Assembly: GCA_039024435.1 (NCBI GenBank)
Contig: JBCCQH010000019.1
Span: 16,578 to 80,577 of the forward strand
DNA: 64,000 nucleotides
Direction of reading: 5' to 3'
From: JBCCQH01 sp039024435
GTDB lineage: Bacteria; Bacteroidota; Bacteroidia; J057; JADKCL01
Shown in pieces: positions 1 through 8,636 of this stretch. Within the stretch, counting starts at the first letter, position 1. The number at the start of each line of letters is the position of its first letter. A model generated the notes under the pieces. That model was not told the DNA's origin, made no database searches, and saw only the letters and a list, made by a program, of their open reading frames with translations. Made by a program: the position numbers and the translations under genes.

Positions 1-1
1 G

Positions 2-409
2 TACGATGCCGGAATCAAGGGACGTGGCACCGACGAATGGAACACCACGTTTTTCCGGGAACGGGAATTTGCCTACGAACAAGTCGTGATGGACAACCGC
101 TACCTCCCGAGCTACACGGTGGGGCGGGTCATGCCCACCGGTTTGCAGTTCAATGGCTGGTTGCGCAATGGCTCGGTCGCCCGCTCCCGCCTGGGCTCGC
201 GCCACAAAAAGATTTCTCCCCTGGCGCCCGGCAGCGTGTCGATGGCCGCACCCGAGTACGCCATCGTGAAGAATTCGAATTTGAGCATTTTTGAAGGCCG
301 CAAGGCCGGTTCCATGGCCGAGGCCCAGGTCATGCTGCAAGAGCTGATCGCCGAGCGTCCGGAACTGACCTATCAACTCGAAGTCGTCAACGTGCTGGAA
401 ACCTTGTAA
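2..409 (+). CDS. C-terminal part of an unrecognised protein (5' end outside window)
   Basis: An open frame runs in from the left edge and stops with TAA at 407-409, giving 135 residues of C-terminus. Within it are an R/K-rich stretch (RSRLGSRHKK) and a short helical tail (GSMAEAQVMLQELIAERPEL). I do not recognise the family. No membrane segment or T9SS sorting domain is present in the visible part, so it looks cytoplasmic. The reading frame is GC3-rich like the neighbouring genes, which supports it being real. It converges on the T9SS-type gene that follows. Confidence 0.65.
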   Translation, partial: YDAGIKGRGTDEWNTTFFREREFAYEQVVMDNRYLPSYTVGRVMPTGLQFNGWLRNGSVARSRLGSRHKKISPLAPGSVSMAAPEYAIVKNSNLSIFEGRKAGSMAEAQVMLQELIAERPELTYQLEVVNVLETL

Positions 410-546
410 AGAGCAACCGTGCGGTATATGGACCTTGCTGCACAGAGCGGCAAGCGGGGCGGTTCCCCAACCGACTGAACTTTACTATCGTGGTTCGGGT
501 TGTGGGGACCGTCCTCGTTTTGTGCGGTGCTGTCGTTGGGGGATGG

Positions 547-2052
547 TCAATGCACCACCAAGCGCTTCCGCAGGCTTTTGCCGGCGCGGGTGACGACTTC
601 GATCGCGTACCAGCCCGGCGCCAATCCCGGATCCAATTCCTGATCGACGGCGGTTCCCACGGCCCGCAAATCCTGGGTGTGTACCCGGCGGCCGGCCGCA
701 TCGTAAATGTGCAGCGCCCGCGCCGCCTCGTGCAATTGCAGGTGAAAGGCGCCCGTGGTCGGTTGGGGATATAAGCGGAAACCACGCCCTTCCCAGGCGA
801 TCTCGACGGTATTGCTGTAGCTGACCTGTCCGTTGTGGTCGGTCCGGCGAATGCGGTATTGGGTAAGGCCATCCGGCGGAAGCTGGTCGGTGAGTTGGCG
901 CACGTGGGCAAATTCGGAGGCGGAAATTTCCCGCAGTACCGCAAAATCCCCCGTGTTTCCCGCACGTTCGAGGTGGGTGGCGGCAAAATCGGATGGTCCC
1001 AGGTGGATCCAGCCCAGTTGGATGCCGGCTTCGACCACCTCGGCGACCAATTCGGTGTGGCCTGCCGGCAGGACGGTTCCGCAGACCTGGGCACTGCTGT
1101 TCGACAGCGAAAAGTCAAAGGTTCCGGTAAAGGTGCCCGCCGACCAGTTGTCCATCAGCAGGAGAAATTGCTGGCCACTGGTTACGGCGAAGGACACTTC
1201 AAAATTGTCTTCCTCGGTTGCAATCGGGATGGAGGCGGCGAGGGCACTCATGCCGGTAGCTGCCGTGGGAGTGGCGGGAAAATCGTTCCAATTGCACCGC
1301 AGTGGAGCCGAATTTGCATTGTTGGCGGCCAAATCGGCGCAGATGGTCGGGGTGAGGGGAAACAGGGACCAGTCCATGTAGATGAAATTGAAGCCATCGT
1401 AATCGGGAAAGGTAAAGGCCCATTCCAGATTGCCGTTGCCGGTGACTACGATCCGGGTCCAGATGGTGTTCAGTTCCCCCGACTGGAGACAGCCGTAGTT
1501 TGTGCCGCCGTTCCAGGGATTGGTCCAGGGCGAAGGCCCGGAAAACGGACCGTACTCGGGATTCTTGGGGGGATTCGGGGAGGTGGTGATCATGGCTCCG
1601 GCCCCCCACGGGGTGGCGTTGAGGGTAGAGTTGTCGCAGATGTCGAGTGGCGTGGCGCAAGTGTTGAAAGAAGCGGCTTTTTGCGGGGGCAAATGGGCTT
1701 CCCGACAGGCGCGAAACCGCTCCGCTGCACCCGGGCGGTTTGCCGGATTGTCGTCCCCGTAGAAACAAACCAGTTCAAGTCCGTGCCGTGCCAATAGGTC
1801 CGCGCACCAAGCTTGCGCAATCGGTGCCCCCGCGGAGTAGCGCAGCCAGACGTGCTGCCGGTAGGCCGAGATGCGGTGGCGTTCGTGGTTCGGGTGCATT
1901 CCCAGGGCTGCACTGAGCTGCCGGGTGATTTCCGGAGTTGATTCTCCGGCATACACAAATTCCAGGTGCTGGGCGCGGCCCCAAAATCCGACCAACAAAA
2001 AAGTCACGAGGGTCGCGGACCGAATGGTCCTGAGGATATAGAGAGCATTCAC
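547..2052 (-). CDS. Exported protein with T9SS type A C-terminal sorting domain
   Basis: This 501-residue protein starts with a signal peptide (hydrophobic run SATLVTFLLVGFWG, then RAQ). The centre (about 130-330) is an Asn/Thr/Pro-rich beta-type region with several Trp and Cys residues. A fibronectin-like stretch follows (about 350-425: TELVAEVVEAGIQLGW, QYRIRRTDHNGQVSYSNTVE). The end is a Por-type sorting domain (FRLYPQPTTGAFHLQL ... HIYDAAGRRV ... GWYAIEV ... KRLVVH). Such domains direct passage through the type IX secretion system to the surface or medium. No catalytic motif is visible, so adhesin-like or structural roles are possible. A similar FnIII-like plus sorting-domain tail occurs in the protein at 49710-50993. 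Confidence 0.85.
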   Translation of the reverse strand: MNALYILRTIRSATLVTFLLVGFWGRAQHLEFVYAGESTPEITRQLSAALGMHPNHERHRISAYRQHVWLRYSAGAPIAQAWCADLLARHGLELVCFYGDDNPANRPGAAERFRACREAHLPPQKAASFNTCATPLDICDNSTLNATPWGAGAMITTSPNPPKNPEYGPFSGPSPWTNPWNGGTNYGCLQSGELNTIWTRIVVTGNGNLEWAFTFPDYDGFNFIYMDWSLFPLTPTICADLAANNANSAPLRCNWNDFPATPTAATGMSALAASIPIATEEDNFEVSFAVTSGQQFLLLMDNWSAGTFTGTFDFSLSNSSAQVCGTVLPAGHTELVAEVVEAGIQLGWIHLGPSDFAATHLERAGNTGDFAVLREISASEFAHVRQLTDQLPPDGLTQYRIRRTDHNGQVSYSNTVEIAWEGRGFRLYPQPTTGAFHLQLHEAARALHIYDAAGRRVHTQDLRAVGTAVDQELDPGLAPGWYAIEVVTRAGKSLRKRLVVH

Positions 2053-2385
2053 GGCAATTAAATTTTGTTCTACTGATTGTTAAGAGCGACGACATGACCA
2101 ATATGTGGAATGAAATCAGCAATGACAAATTTAACCCTCTCTAAATCAATTTAGTTGATGTCATTCGTCGAAAAAGTGGGCTTGCTCTTTGTTTTTGCGG
2201 CGGGGATCGTGATTCGGATCAATTTTCCTTCCTGCATTCGACATTCGGGGTTGGCCTGCGCTCCAATGGCACAGAATTACCAGGATTTGCGCGAATTTTG
2301 GAAGAATGTGTAGGGATATTTGGCTTGTTTTGAGGAACAAACTTGGGGGAATCTTAGGGATGCCCCCCGCCAAAAAACTGACTCA

Positions 2386-4653
2386 ATGCTTTCCTCTAAA
2401 ATTAACCTGGTAAAACGCCTGTTGTGCTTTGCTCTTGCCTTGTTCCCGTTCAGTGCGCAGGCCTCTTTTGCCGATCCCGATCATTACCTGCTCGACACCC
2501 TGGAACTGGCGAAGGTCTCAGACCATGACCGCTGGCTCTTGGACTCGCTTCTGTTGCAGTACCACGACACCGCTTCCGATAGCATGCGCTTTACCATATT
2601 GGCGGACCTGGTGGACAATTTGCAAGCCCCCGCGATCTGGCCGCGTTACAATGATTTGATGGTGGACCAGGCCCGCTTTCAGATCCAACGGAACCGGGTC
2701 GCGGGCCGCGCAATCCCCCTTTTTCTACAACGGTATCTGGCCGTGGGGCTGGGCAATCGCGGACTGGTCCGCGAAGAAAGGGGGGACATTGCCGGGGCGA
2801 TGGAATCCTACCACGAAGCGTTGGCATTGGCGGAGACGGCCGGCTTGCCCGAGGTTGTCGCCACGCAGTTGAACAATCTCGGTGTACTGCATTTCTACCG
2901 GGGAGAGGTCGACCTCGCCATCGACCTTATCGAGGAAGGGCTGCGCCGACGGGAAGAGATCGGAGACCTGAGCAGCCTGGCTGTTTCCTACAATAATTTT
3001 GCCGCCATTTTGTACCGCCAGGGCGTGCTCAACGTCGCCTTGAAGTATTTCCAGAAAGCCCTTACCCATTACCGCAAAGTCGACGACCGGGATGGTGAAG
3101 CTTCGGTGCTGAACAATATCGGGCGGCTTTACGGCAGCATGGGCGAACTCGAGCAAGCCTTGAATTATGCCCGTGAGAGCCTCAGGATATACCGGGAAAT
3201 CGGCCACAAATACGGGATTGGAGCCGGGCTGAACAACATTGGTCTGCTACTGGAAAAACAACAGGACTTACCCGGGGCGCTCGCCAGATTTCAGGAAGCC
3301 TACGCGGTCAATTCGGAAACGGGGAACACGCCCATGGTGGCATCAACCCTAAGCAATCTCGGGCGGATCTACTTTCAGACCGGACAGCTTGAACTGGCGG
3401 AAGTGCAGTTCCAGCGGGGACTGGACCTGATGCAGGCCGCGCAGGATGCCTTTGTTTCGAACAGTTTGTTGCTGGGGCTGGCCCGAGTCGCTCTGAACCG
3501 GGGCAATCTTCCGGGCGCTCGCCGCTATGCCGACCGCGCGCTGGCCATTGCCCAGCGGGTGGGATTTCCGGAAAACGTCGCCCGGACCGCCCACCTCCGC
3601 TACGAAATCGAGCTGGCGGCCGGCAATCATGCCCAGGCTTTGGAACTGTACCAATTGCACGTCGCGATGAAGGACAGCATGAAGAGCGAGACCAACCGAA
3701 AGGCGGCCTACAAGCAGGAGGTCAACTACCACTTCACGCAACAACAACTGGCGGACAGCCTCGAATTTGCGAAAGAGAAAGAGATCATCGCCCTGAGTAT
3801 GCGGGAGCAGGACGAACGCTTGGGGCGAGAGCGGATCCTGCGCATCGCGCTGGTGATCGGTCTGCTGTTGCTGCTCGTCGTGCTGGGCGGGGTTGCATTG
3901 GCCTACCGGCAAAAAATGTCCGCCAATCAGGCCATCTCCGAACAGAAGCTCGCGATTGAGCAGGAACAGCAAAAATCGGAGTCCCTGTTGCTGAACATTC
4001 TCCCGGTCCGCACCGCAGCGGAACTCAAGCGAAATGGTTACGCGCGCCCGCAGACATACGAGATGGTGACCGTTCTGTTTACTGATTTTGAAGGCTTTAC
4101 CGGCATCGCCGAGCAGCTTTCCCCGGAAGAATTGGTCAGTGAGATCGACGAGTGCTTCAAGGCGTTTGACGAGATCATCGAGCGCTACCCCATTGAGAAG
4201 ATCAAAACGGTGGGCGATGCCTACATGGCGGCGGGCGGCTTGCCGCTCACCAATGTCACCAATCCCGAGGATGTGGTCCGGGCGGCGCTGGACATCCGAG
4301 ACTACATGGACCGCTACGCTCAGCAGCGACAACGCGAAGGCCGCATCCACTTTCAGGTGCGCATCGGGGTCCATACGGGTCCAGTGGTCGCGGGAATCGT
4401 CGGAACGAAAAAATTTGCCTACGACCTCTGGGGCGATACCGTCAATACGGCGGCGCGGATGGAGGCAGCGGGAGAAGTGGGCAAGGTCAATATTTCCCAC
4501 ACGACGTTTGCCCACGTCGCCGATAAATTTGCCTGCCAGTACCGGGGCAAAATCGAAGCCAAGAACAAGGGCCGCATCGATATGTATTTCCTTGAGCACA
4601 AGTCGGGCCGCCCCTGGCAGCATGAAAATGCCCAGCGGCAGGCGCGGCAGTGA
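2386..4653 (+). CDS. TPR-fused class III adenylate cyclase
   Basis: A 755-residue sensor predicted to make cAMP from ATP. Order: signal peptide (LLCFALALFPFSAQAS), tetratricopeptide repeats over about residues 100-400, a short coiled coil, one membrane span near 486-508, a linker coiled coil, and a C-terminal class III cyclase domain. Metal-binding Asp residues are D567 (FTDFEGFT) and D611 (VGDAYMAAGG). K607 (KIKTVG) and D680 (YDLWG) match the purine-recognition pair of adenylate rather than guanylate cyclases. N687 and R691 (TVNTAARM) match the transition-state residues. The ATG at 2386 was chosen because it begins the signal peptide; 22 extra codons upstream look non-coding. TPRs would lie in the periplasm and the cyclase in the cytoplasm. 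It converges on a Crp/Fnr gene. Confidence 0.9.
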   Translation: MLSSKINLVKRLLCFALALFPFSAQASFADPDHYLLDTLELAKVSDHDRWLLDSLLLQYHDTASDSMRFTILADLVDNLQAPAIWPRYNDLMVDQARFQIQRNRVAGRAIPLFLQRYLAVGLGNRGLVREERGDIAGAMESYHEALALAETAGLPEVVATQLNNLGVLHFYRGEVDLAIDLIEEGLRRREEIGDLSSLAVSYNNFAAILYRQGVLNVALKYFQKALTHYRKVDDRDGEASVLNNIGRLYGSMGELEQALNYARESLRIYREIGHKYGIGAGLNNIGLLLEKQQDLPGALARFQEAYAVNSETGNTPMVASTLSNLGRIYFQTGQLELAEVQFQRGLDLMQAAQDAFVSNSLLLGLARVALNRGNLPGARRYADRALAIAQRVGFPENVARTAHLRYEIELAAGNHAQALELYQLHVAMKDSMKSETNRKAAYKQEVNYHFTQQQLADSLEFAKEKEIIALSMREQDERLGRERILRIALVIGLLLLLVVLGGVALAYRQKMSANQAISEQKLAIEQEQQKSESLLLNILPVRTAAELKRNGYARPQTYEMVTVLFTDFEGFTGIAEQLSPEELVSEIDECFKAFDEIIERYPIEKIKTVGDAYMAAGGLPLTNVTNPEDVVRAALDIRDYMDRYAQQRQREGRIHFQVRIGVHTGPVVAGIVGTKKFAYDLWGDTVNTAARMEAAGEVGKVNISHTTFAHVADKFACQYRGKIEAKNKGRIDMYFLEHKSGRPWQHENAQRQARQ

Positions 4654-4692
4654 TCGAGGGCCCGGTGCGTGTGGGGGGCGGCAGAAACCGGA

Positions 4693-5283
4693 TCAAAGTT
4701 TTCCTTCCTCACTCAGGCGCTTGCGGATGCGGCTGAGGGAGACGGGCGTGATGCCCAGGTAGGACGAGAGGATGTGTTGGGGTACGCGCCCCAACAATTC
4801 CGGGCGGCGGGCAAGGAGGGCCCGGTAGCGGGCTTCGGGTTTGTTCAGGACAAATGAGGCCAGTACTTCCTGGGCAAAACTCAAGCGCTCGGCCAGCAAG
4901 CGCTCCATAAAAGCGTGCATTTTGGGCACCTCAGTGTAAAGTAACTGCAAGTCAGTGTAGGGCAAGACCAGCAGTTCACTCGGTTCAATGGTCTCGACGA
5001 TTTGGTGAGAGGGACGCTGGTAAAAAAAGCTGGTGTGCGCCCCGCTGAACATATTTTCCAGGAAAATGAATCCCGTTACGTCTTTGCCTTCCTCGGTGAG
5101 GTAATAGAAGCGCACCGCTCCCCGGTTGATGAAAAACACTTCCTGGCTCACTGCGCCCAACTCCAGCAAGCGGTGGCGCGCCGGCACTTCCCGAAAGATC
5201 AGTCGGCTTTCAATTGCCCGGGTTTCGGCCGGGGTGAGGTCCACGTAATGGGCCAGAAAGGCGCGAATTTGGTCGAATAACAT
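4693..5283 (-). CDS. Crp/Fnr-family transcriptional regulator
   Basis: This 196-residue protein has an N-terminal cyclic-nucleotide-binding-like beta-roll (about 25-115: RHRLLELGAVSQEVFFINRG, YYLTEEGKDVTGFIF) and a C-terminal winged helix (about 145-196: PQHILSSYLGITPVSLSRIRKRL). The phosphate-binding cassette lacks the canonical FGE-x-A-L...R pattern (here SGAHTSFFYQRPSHQI), as is usual in the many Bacteroidota Crp-like proteins, so cAMP binding cannot be assumed. It is convergent with the adenylate cyclase 39 bp away, which is suggestive but is not evidence of a shared circuit. A weak TAnnTTTG-like box (TTTATTTG) lies directly before the ATG. Confidence 0.88.
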   Translation of the reverse strand: MLFDQIRAFLAHYVDLTPAETRAIESRLIFREVPARHRLLELGAVSQEVFFINRGAVRFYYLTEEGKDVTGFIFLENMFSGAHTSFFYQRPSHQIVETIEPSELLVLPYTDLQLLYTEVPKMHAFMERLLAERLSFAQEVLASFVLNKPEARYRALLARRPELLGRVPQHILSSYLGITPVSLSRIRKRLSEEGKL

Positions 5284-5312
5284 GCAAATAAATTACGCAT
5301 CCCGGCGGAGAC

Positions 5313-5356
5313 CCCAAAAAAAGTGCGGACCGGGAAAACCCGATCCGCTGCTTTTT
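5313..5356 (-). terminator. Hairpin terminator, probably bidirectional
   Basis: Arms GCGGACCGGG (5325-5334) and CCCGATCCGC (5339-5348) pair except at one position around an AAAA loop. T-runs follow on both strands (seven A on the plus strand before it, CTTTTT after it). On the minus strand it lies just past the stop of the 59-residue gene at 5390-5569 and would end that transcript. Confidence 0.75.
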
Positions 5357-5389
5357 CTATGTACTAGGTGATGTATATCGGAAGACTTC

Positions 5390-5569
5390 TCAGCCGCGCA
5401 CGTAGGCGGCTTTGAAGTTTTTGATCGCTTTCAGTTGGCGGTGGACGCGGTCCATGAATTCCGCACTGGTACCGGTGGGTACCTTTTCAATCGGGTCTTG
5501 CGCTTCTTCTTTTTCCTGGCGCCATTCCCGAGACTTTTCGTTTTTCAAATGGGCTTCGACTTTTTTCAT
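5390..5569 (-). CDS. Small highly charged hypothetical protein (59 aa)
   Basis: A 59-residue Lys/Glu-rich protein (MKKVEAHLKNEKSREWRQE ... FMDRVHRQLKAIKNFKAAYV) predicted to be helical, with no membrane segment or Cys. The frame could extend 24 codons upstream to 5641, but that part (MYRSHYLCGQIKHRQKQLP) has different composition, and the internal ATG at 5569 gives a compact acidic-basic protein. A good terminator sits directly downstream, which supports a real transcription unit. Function unknown. No paralogue is visible in the window. Confidence 0.6.
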   Translation of the reverse strand: MKKVEAHLKNEKSREWRQEKEEAQDPIEKVPTGTSAEFMDRVHRQLKAIKNFKAAYVRG

Positions 5570-5736
5570 AACCGCTAAAGACGTTGGTAATTGTTTCTGA
5601 CGATGTTTAATCTGGCCGCAAAGATAGTGTGATCGGTACATTTAGTGCCCGCTGATTTTGATCAACGGAGGCGTGCGGACCATGAAATAGCTGTGCAATG
5701 GGTACGAACGGAGGATGGAGCGGGGCAAAATCGGCC

Positions 5737-5862
5737 TCAGCGGCGCGAAAATGCCAAGCGAGTCCGGCGGATCCGCTTCAGATTGTCCTCGATGCGTTCG
5801 CGGCGTGACTGCTCACTGCGTTTCCCTTCTTTGGGTTGAGATCGATTCGCGTTGTTCTTCAT
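5737..5862 (-). CDS. Candidate very small basic protein (41 aa)
   Basis: The minus strand from ATG at 5862 to TGA at 5737 encodes 41 residues, starting MKNNANRSQPKEGKRSEQ and continuing RRERIEDNLKRIRRTRLAFSRR. The C-terminal half is an Arg-rich amphipathic helix; 17 of the 41 residues are Arg, Lys or His. The codons are GC3-rich like real genes here, and the surrounding ~600 bp has no other credible gene. No clear promoter box was found and chance cannot be excluded. If real, RNA or DNA binding is plausible. Confidence 0.4.
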   Translation of the reverse strand: MKNNANRSQPKEGKRSEQSRRERIEDNLKRIRRTRLAFSRR

Positions 5863-6201
5863 GTTGTGCCTCGTTTTTAGATGATGCTTTTTGCAGATCG
5901 GGTCACCTTTGGTGTAGAGACAGACAGCGTGCGTAGACGTTTCGACTTAGGGTAGTCATTCTCAGTTGTTTCAATGTACGAAAAATCCGGATCGCGGTTG
6001 CGACAATCCGCCCCCACATCTAAGGTTGCGGTGAGGGGGACATTCGCGGAAAAATCACGTGCCGCACCGTTTGGACGGTTCCTTGGCGGGCGCATTGGGT
6101 CAGAATCTTACCCCGAATTGTATCCGTAAGAACCCGGGAAGGCAGGGAATTGCCCCGAGACTCTGCGAAAAGACCATCCCACCTACCGTTGCTGCGGGCA
6201 T
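5863..6201. other. Intergenic stretch without a recognisable gene
   Basis: Short frames on both strands have mixed codon bias and no recognisable domains. I see no RNA gene, repeat copy or strong hairpin here. Confidence 0.5.
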
Positions 6202-6240
6202 AAAAAAAGCCGTTCCGGGGGCACCAGAACGGCTCAATTT
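6202..6240 (-). terminator. Intrinsic terminator of the aldehyde dehydrogenase gene
   Basis: Arms AGCCGTTC (6208-6215) and GAACGGCT (6227-6234) flank an 11-nt loop. Read on the minus strand the hairpin is followed by a run of seven T (complement of 6202-6208). It lies 18 bp past the stop codon of the gene at 6258-7808. Confidence 0.85.
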
Positions 6241-6257
6241 TGGGGTGAGATTTCCGA

Positions 6258-7808
6258 TCAGAGATCGAACACGATGCCTTGCGCCAGCGGCAAGTCATCC
6301 GACCAATTGAGGGTATTGGTTTGCCGACGCATGTAGACTTTCCAGGCATCCGAACCGGACTCCCGACCGCCTCCGGTGTCTTTTTCTCCGCCAAAGGCGC
6401 CGCCGATTTCGGCCCCGCTCGTGCCGATGTTGACATTGGCGATGCCGCAATCGCTGCCCTTGTGGCTGAGGAAATATTCGGTTTCCTTCATGTTTTCCGA
6501 GAAGATGGCCGAACTCAGGCCCTGCGGGACATCATTGTGGAGGGCGACGGCTTCCTCGATGCTGTTGTACTTGAGCAGGTACAAGATCGGGGCAAACGTT
6601 TCTTCTTGCACCGATGCGTAGCCGTTTTCCGCTTCCACAATCGCCGGCACCACGTAGGTTCCAGTTTCGAATCCTTCGCCGCTCAGAACCTCACCGCCGA
6701 ACAGGACATTGCCGCCTTCTTGCTGAACCACCGAGAGGCGGTTCTGCATATTGGTGACCGCGTCGGTATCGATGAGGGGACCGATCAGGGTGCTTTCATC
6801 GAGGGGATGCCCGATGCGGTTTTGCAGGGAACCGTAAGCTTTTACGAGGCTGTCGCGCACCTGGGCGTAGAGGCTTTCGTGGATGATCAGCCGCCGGGTC
6901 GAGGTGCAGCGCTGGCCACAGGTGCCGACCGCACCGAACAACATGGCCGGGAGGGCCAGTTCCAGATTGGCGTGGGGGGTGATGATGATCGCGTTGTTGC
7001 CTCCGAGTTCGAGGAGAAACTTACCCAGGCGCTGGGCCACGGTCGCAGCTACCGAACGTCCCATCCGGGTGGAACCGGTCGCGGACACCAGGGCCACCCG
7101 CTTGTCGGCGGCCATCGCCTCCCCGATTTGACGGTCCCCGATGACGAGGCTGAATACTCCTTCGGGAACATTGTTTTCGCGGAGGACGTCCTGGATGATG
7201 TGCATGCAAGCAATGGCGGTCAGCGGCGTCTTTTCGCTCGGCTTCCACACCGTGCTGTCGCCGCATACGGCGGCAAGCATCGCATTCCAGGACCAAACGG
7301 CCACGGGAAAATTAAAGGCCGAGATGATGCCGACTACGCCGAGCGGATGGTACTGCTCGTACATGCGGTGCAGGGGCCGCTCCGAGTGCATCGTGAGTCC
7401 GTACAATTGGCGGCTCAGGCCCACAGCAAAATCGCAGATGTCGATCATCTCTTGGACTTCCCCAAGGCCTTCCTGGTAGATTTTGCCCATTTCCATGGAT
7501 ACCAAGCGGCCGAGGGGCTCCTTGTACTTGCGGAGCGCTTCACCGATCTGGCGCACGACTTCCCCGCGCTTGGGAGCGGGCCACATGCGCCACGCCTGGA
7601 ATCCCGCTTCGGCGGTAGCGATCACCCGGTCATAGTCCTCGTTGGTGGCGAGGCGGACAGAGCCCAGCAGGCGTCCGTCGGCCGGGGAATGAATCGTTTG
7701 GTAGACTCCGCTGCCCGCATGGCCGGATTGCAAGCCAGTGGACCAGCTTTCGTTGGTTTCGGCGAGGCCGAGGGCTTGGAGAAAGTCATCGGTTTTGACC
7801 TGACTCAT
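6258..7808 (-). CDS. amaB: ALDH7-family aldehyde dehydrogenase (alpha-aminoadipic semialdehyde dehydrogenase type)
   Basis: A 516-residue NAD-dependent dehydrogenase of the antiquitin/ALDH7 family, whose usual reaction oxidises alpha-aminoadipate semialdehyde in lysine breakdown. Cofactor-binding segments are visible (SAFNFPVAVWSWN, VWKPSEKTPLT, SATGSTRMGR). The general base is E267 in LLELGGN and the nucleophile is C301 in GTCGQRCTSTRR, the form typical of ALDH7. Length and motif order are complete. It is a single gene with its own terminator, and a 30-bp palindrome lies just upstream. Lysine-pathway neighbours are absent, so the exact substrate is inferred from the family only. Confidence 0.9.
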   Translation of the reverse strand: MSQVKTDDFLQALGLAETNESWSTGLQSGHAGSGVYQTIHSPADGRLLGSVRLATNEDYDRVIATAEAGFQAWRMWPAPKRGEVVRQIGEALRKYKEPLGRLVSMEMGKIYQEGLGEVQEMIDICDFAVGLSRQLYGLTMHSERPLHRMYEQYHPLGVVGIISAFNFPVAVWSWNAMLAAVCGDSTVWKPSEKTPLTAIACMHIIQDVLRENNVPEGVFSLVIGDRQIGEAMAADKRVALVSATGSTRMGRSVAATVAQRLGKFLLELGGNNAIIITPHANLELALPAMLFGAVGTCGQRCTSTRRLIIHESLYAQVRDSLVKAYGSLQNRIGHPLDESTLIGPLIDTDAVTNMQNRLSVVQQEGGNVLFGGEVLSGEGFETGTYVVPAIVEAENGYASVQEETFAPILYLLKYNSIEEAVALHNDVPQGLSSAIFSENMKETEYFLSHKGSDCGIANVNIGTSGAEIGGAFGGEKDTGGGRESGSDAWKVYMRRQTNTLNWSDDLPLAQGIVFDL

Positions 7809-7838
7809 TGTATATTTCGATTGGAGATTCTACAATAG

Positions 7839-7868
7839 CAATTGATCCGCCCCGGGGCGGATCAATTG
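7839..7868. promoter_or_regulatory. Perfect 30-bp palindrome (terminator or operator)
   Basis: The half-site CAATTGATCCGCCCC is followed directly by its exact reverse complement. It lies 14 bp past the stop of the DUF4920 gene and 30 bp before the start of the aldehyde dehydrogenase gene, both on the minus strand. It could form a hairpin ending the first transcript, though no T-run follows, or a dimeric operator for the second gene. Confidence 0.55.
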
Positions 7869-7882
7869 AGAAATGAAAAAGA

Positions 7883-8464
7883 TTATTCTTCGATTATTAC
7901 GCCGTCAGCCATGAACGTCAACCTTTCTTTTGGCTCGGTGATTTTTTCGATCTCTTCGGTCGGCAGACCCTCATCCTCGGCGTAGTGACGCAGTTCATCT
8001 ACCGAAACGACCTCTTTGTACGCCCAACCCTCAATGGTGGCTTTCTTGTTGGCGGAGTTGCGCGGGACAAAGAATCCGTAATCTTTGAATTTTACCATCA
8101 ACTCTTTTTCTCCATCCAGCGGTAGCGTCATCCAGCAGCCGCGCGCCTGACAGACCGCCTTGACCACGCCGGTCAATTTGATCTGGACACTGTCCTCTTC
8201 CCCCATTTCGGTGGAGAGCTGACCGACATCGGTGGCGCCTTCAGCACTCACCGCGGCACCAAAGTTTCCGGTGGCATCGCGGTCGGGAAGTTCAAATTTG
8301 GGCTTCGGTTCCGGCTCCTCATCCGCAGTTTTATCCGCACTGGCTTGGTCGCCGGTCGCATTTTCGACCGTCGCCTCGTCGCCCTGGGCCTCTGCGTTGT
8401 CAGTGGCAGTTTCACAGGACCAGAGGAACACCAAGAGCGCAAAGAGTGGTAGTATATTTTTCAT
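7883..8464 (-). CDS. DUF4920 lipoprotein
   Basis: A 193-residue protein with a lipoprotein signal (MKNILPLFALLVFLWSC, lipobox Cys at 17). A low-complexity acidic linker rich in Ala, Glu, Asp and Thr follows (about 20-60), then a compact domain (about 65-193) with VKAVCQARGCWMTLP, MVKFKDYGFFVPR and the tail KERLTFMADGVIIEE. This matches the DUF4920 family as I know it, in which a conserved Cys pair (VCQARGCW) may bind metal; its function is not established. The ATG at 8464 was chosen because it starts the signal peptide; a 73-codon upstream extension overlaps the divergent SDR gene. A TAACTTTA box lies about 25 bp upstream. Confidence 0.85.
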   Translation of the reverse strand: MKNILPLFALLVFLWSCETATDNAEAQGDEATVENATGDQASADKTADEEPEPKPKFELPDRDATGNFGAAVSAEGATDVGQLSTEMGEEDSVQIKLTGVVKAVCQARGCWMTLPLDGEKELMVKFKDYGFFVPRNSANKKATIEGWAYKEVVSVDELRHYAEDEGLPTEEIEKITEPKERLTFMADGVIIEE

Positions 8465-8636
8465 GATGTTGAACGATAAGAATTGCGGGTTAAAGTTAGC
8501 GAAAAAGCGGGTGGGATAAAATGCGGTAGGCGGCTTGGAAGGGGGAATCGCTCGCTGATCTGAGACATCACGGAGATTTTTTACCACCAGCTTCGCCAGC
8601 GGAAAAAGAAAAGCGGGGATTTTGTAAATTCTCCGC

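Noticed and set aside
3349..4623. 424-codon minus-strand frame opposite the cyclase
   Set aside because: It overlaps a gene with clear catalytic motifs and shows no domain of its own.
6279..7838. 519-codon plus-strand frame opposite the aldehyde dehydrogenase
   Set aside because: The minus-strand dehydrogenase has complete motifs and a terminator; the plus frame is a shadow.
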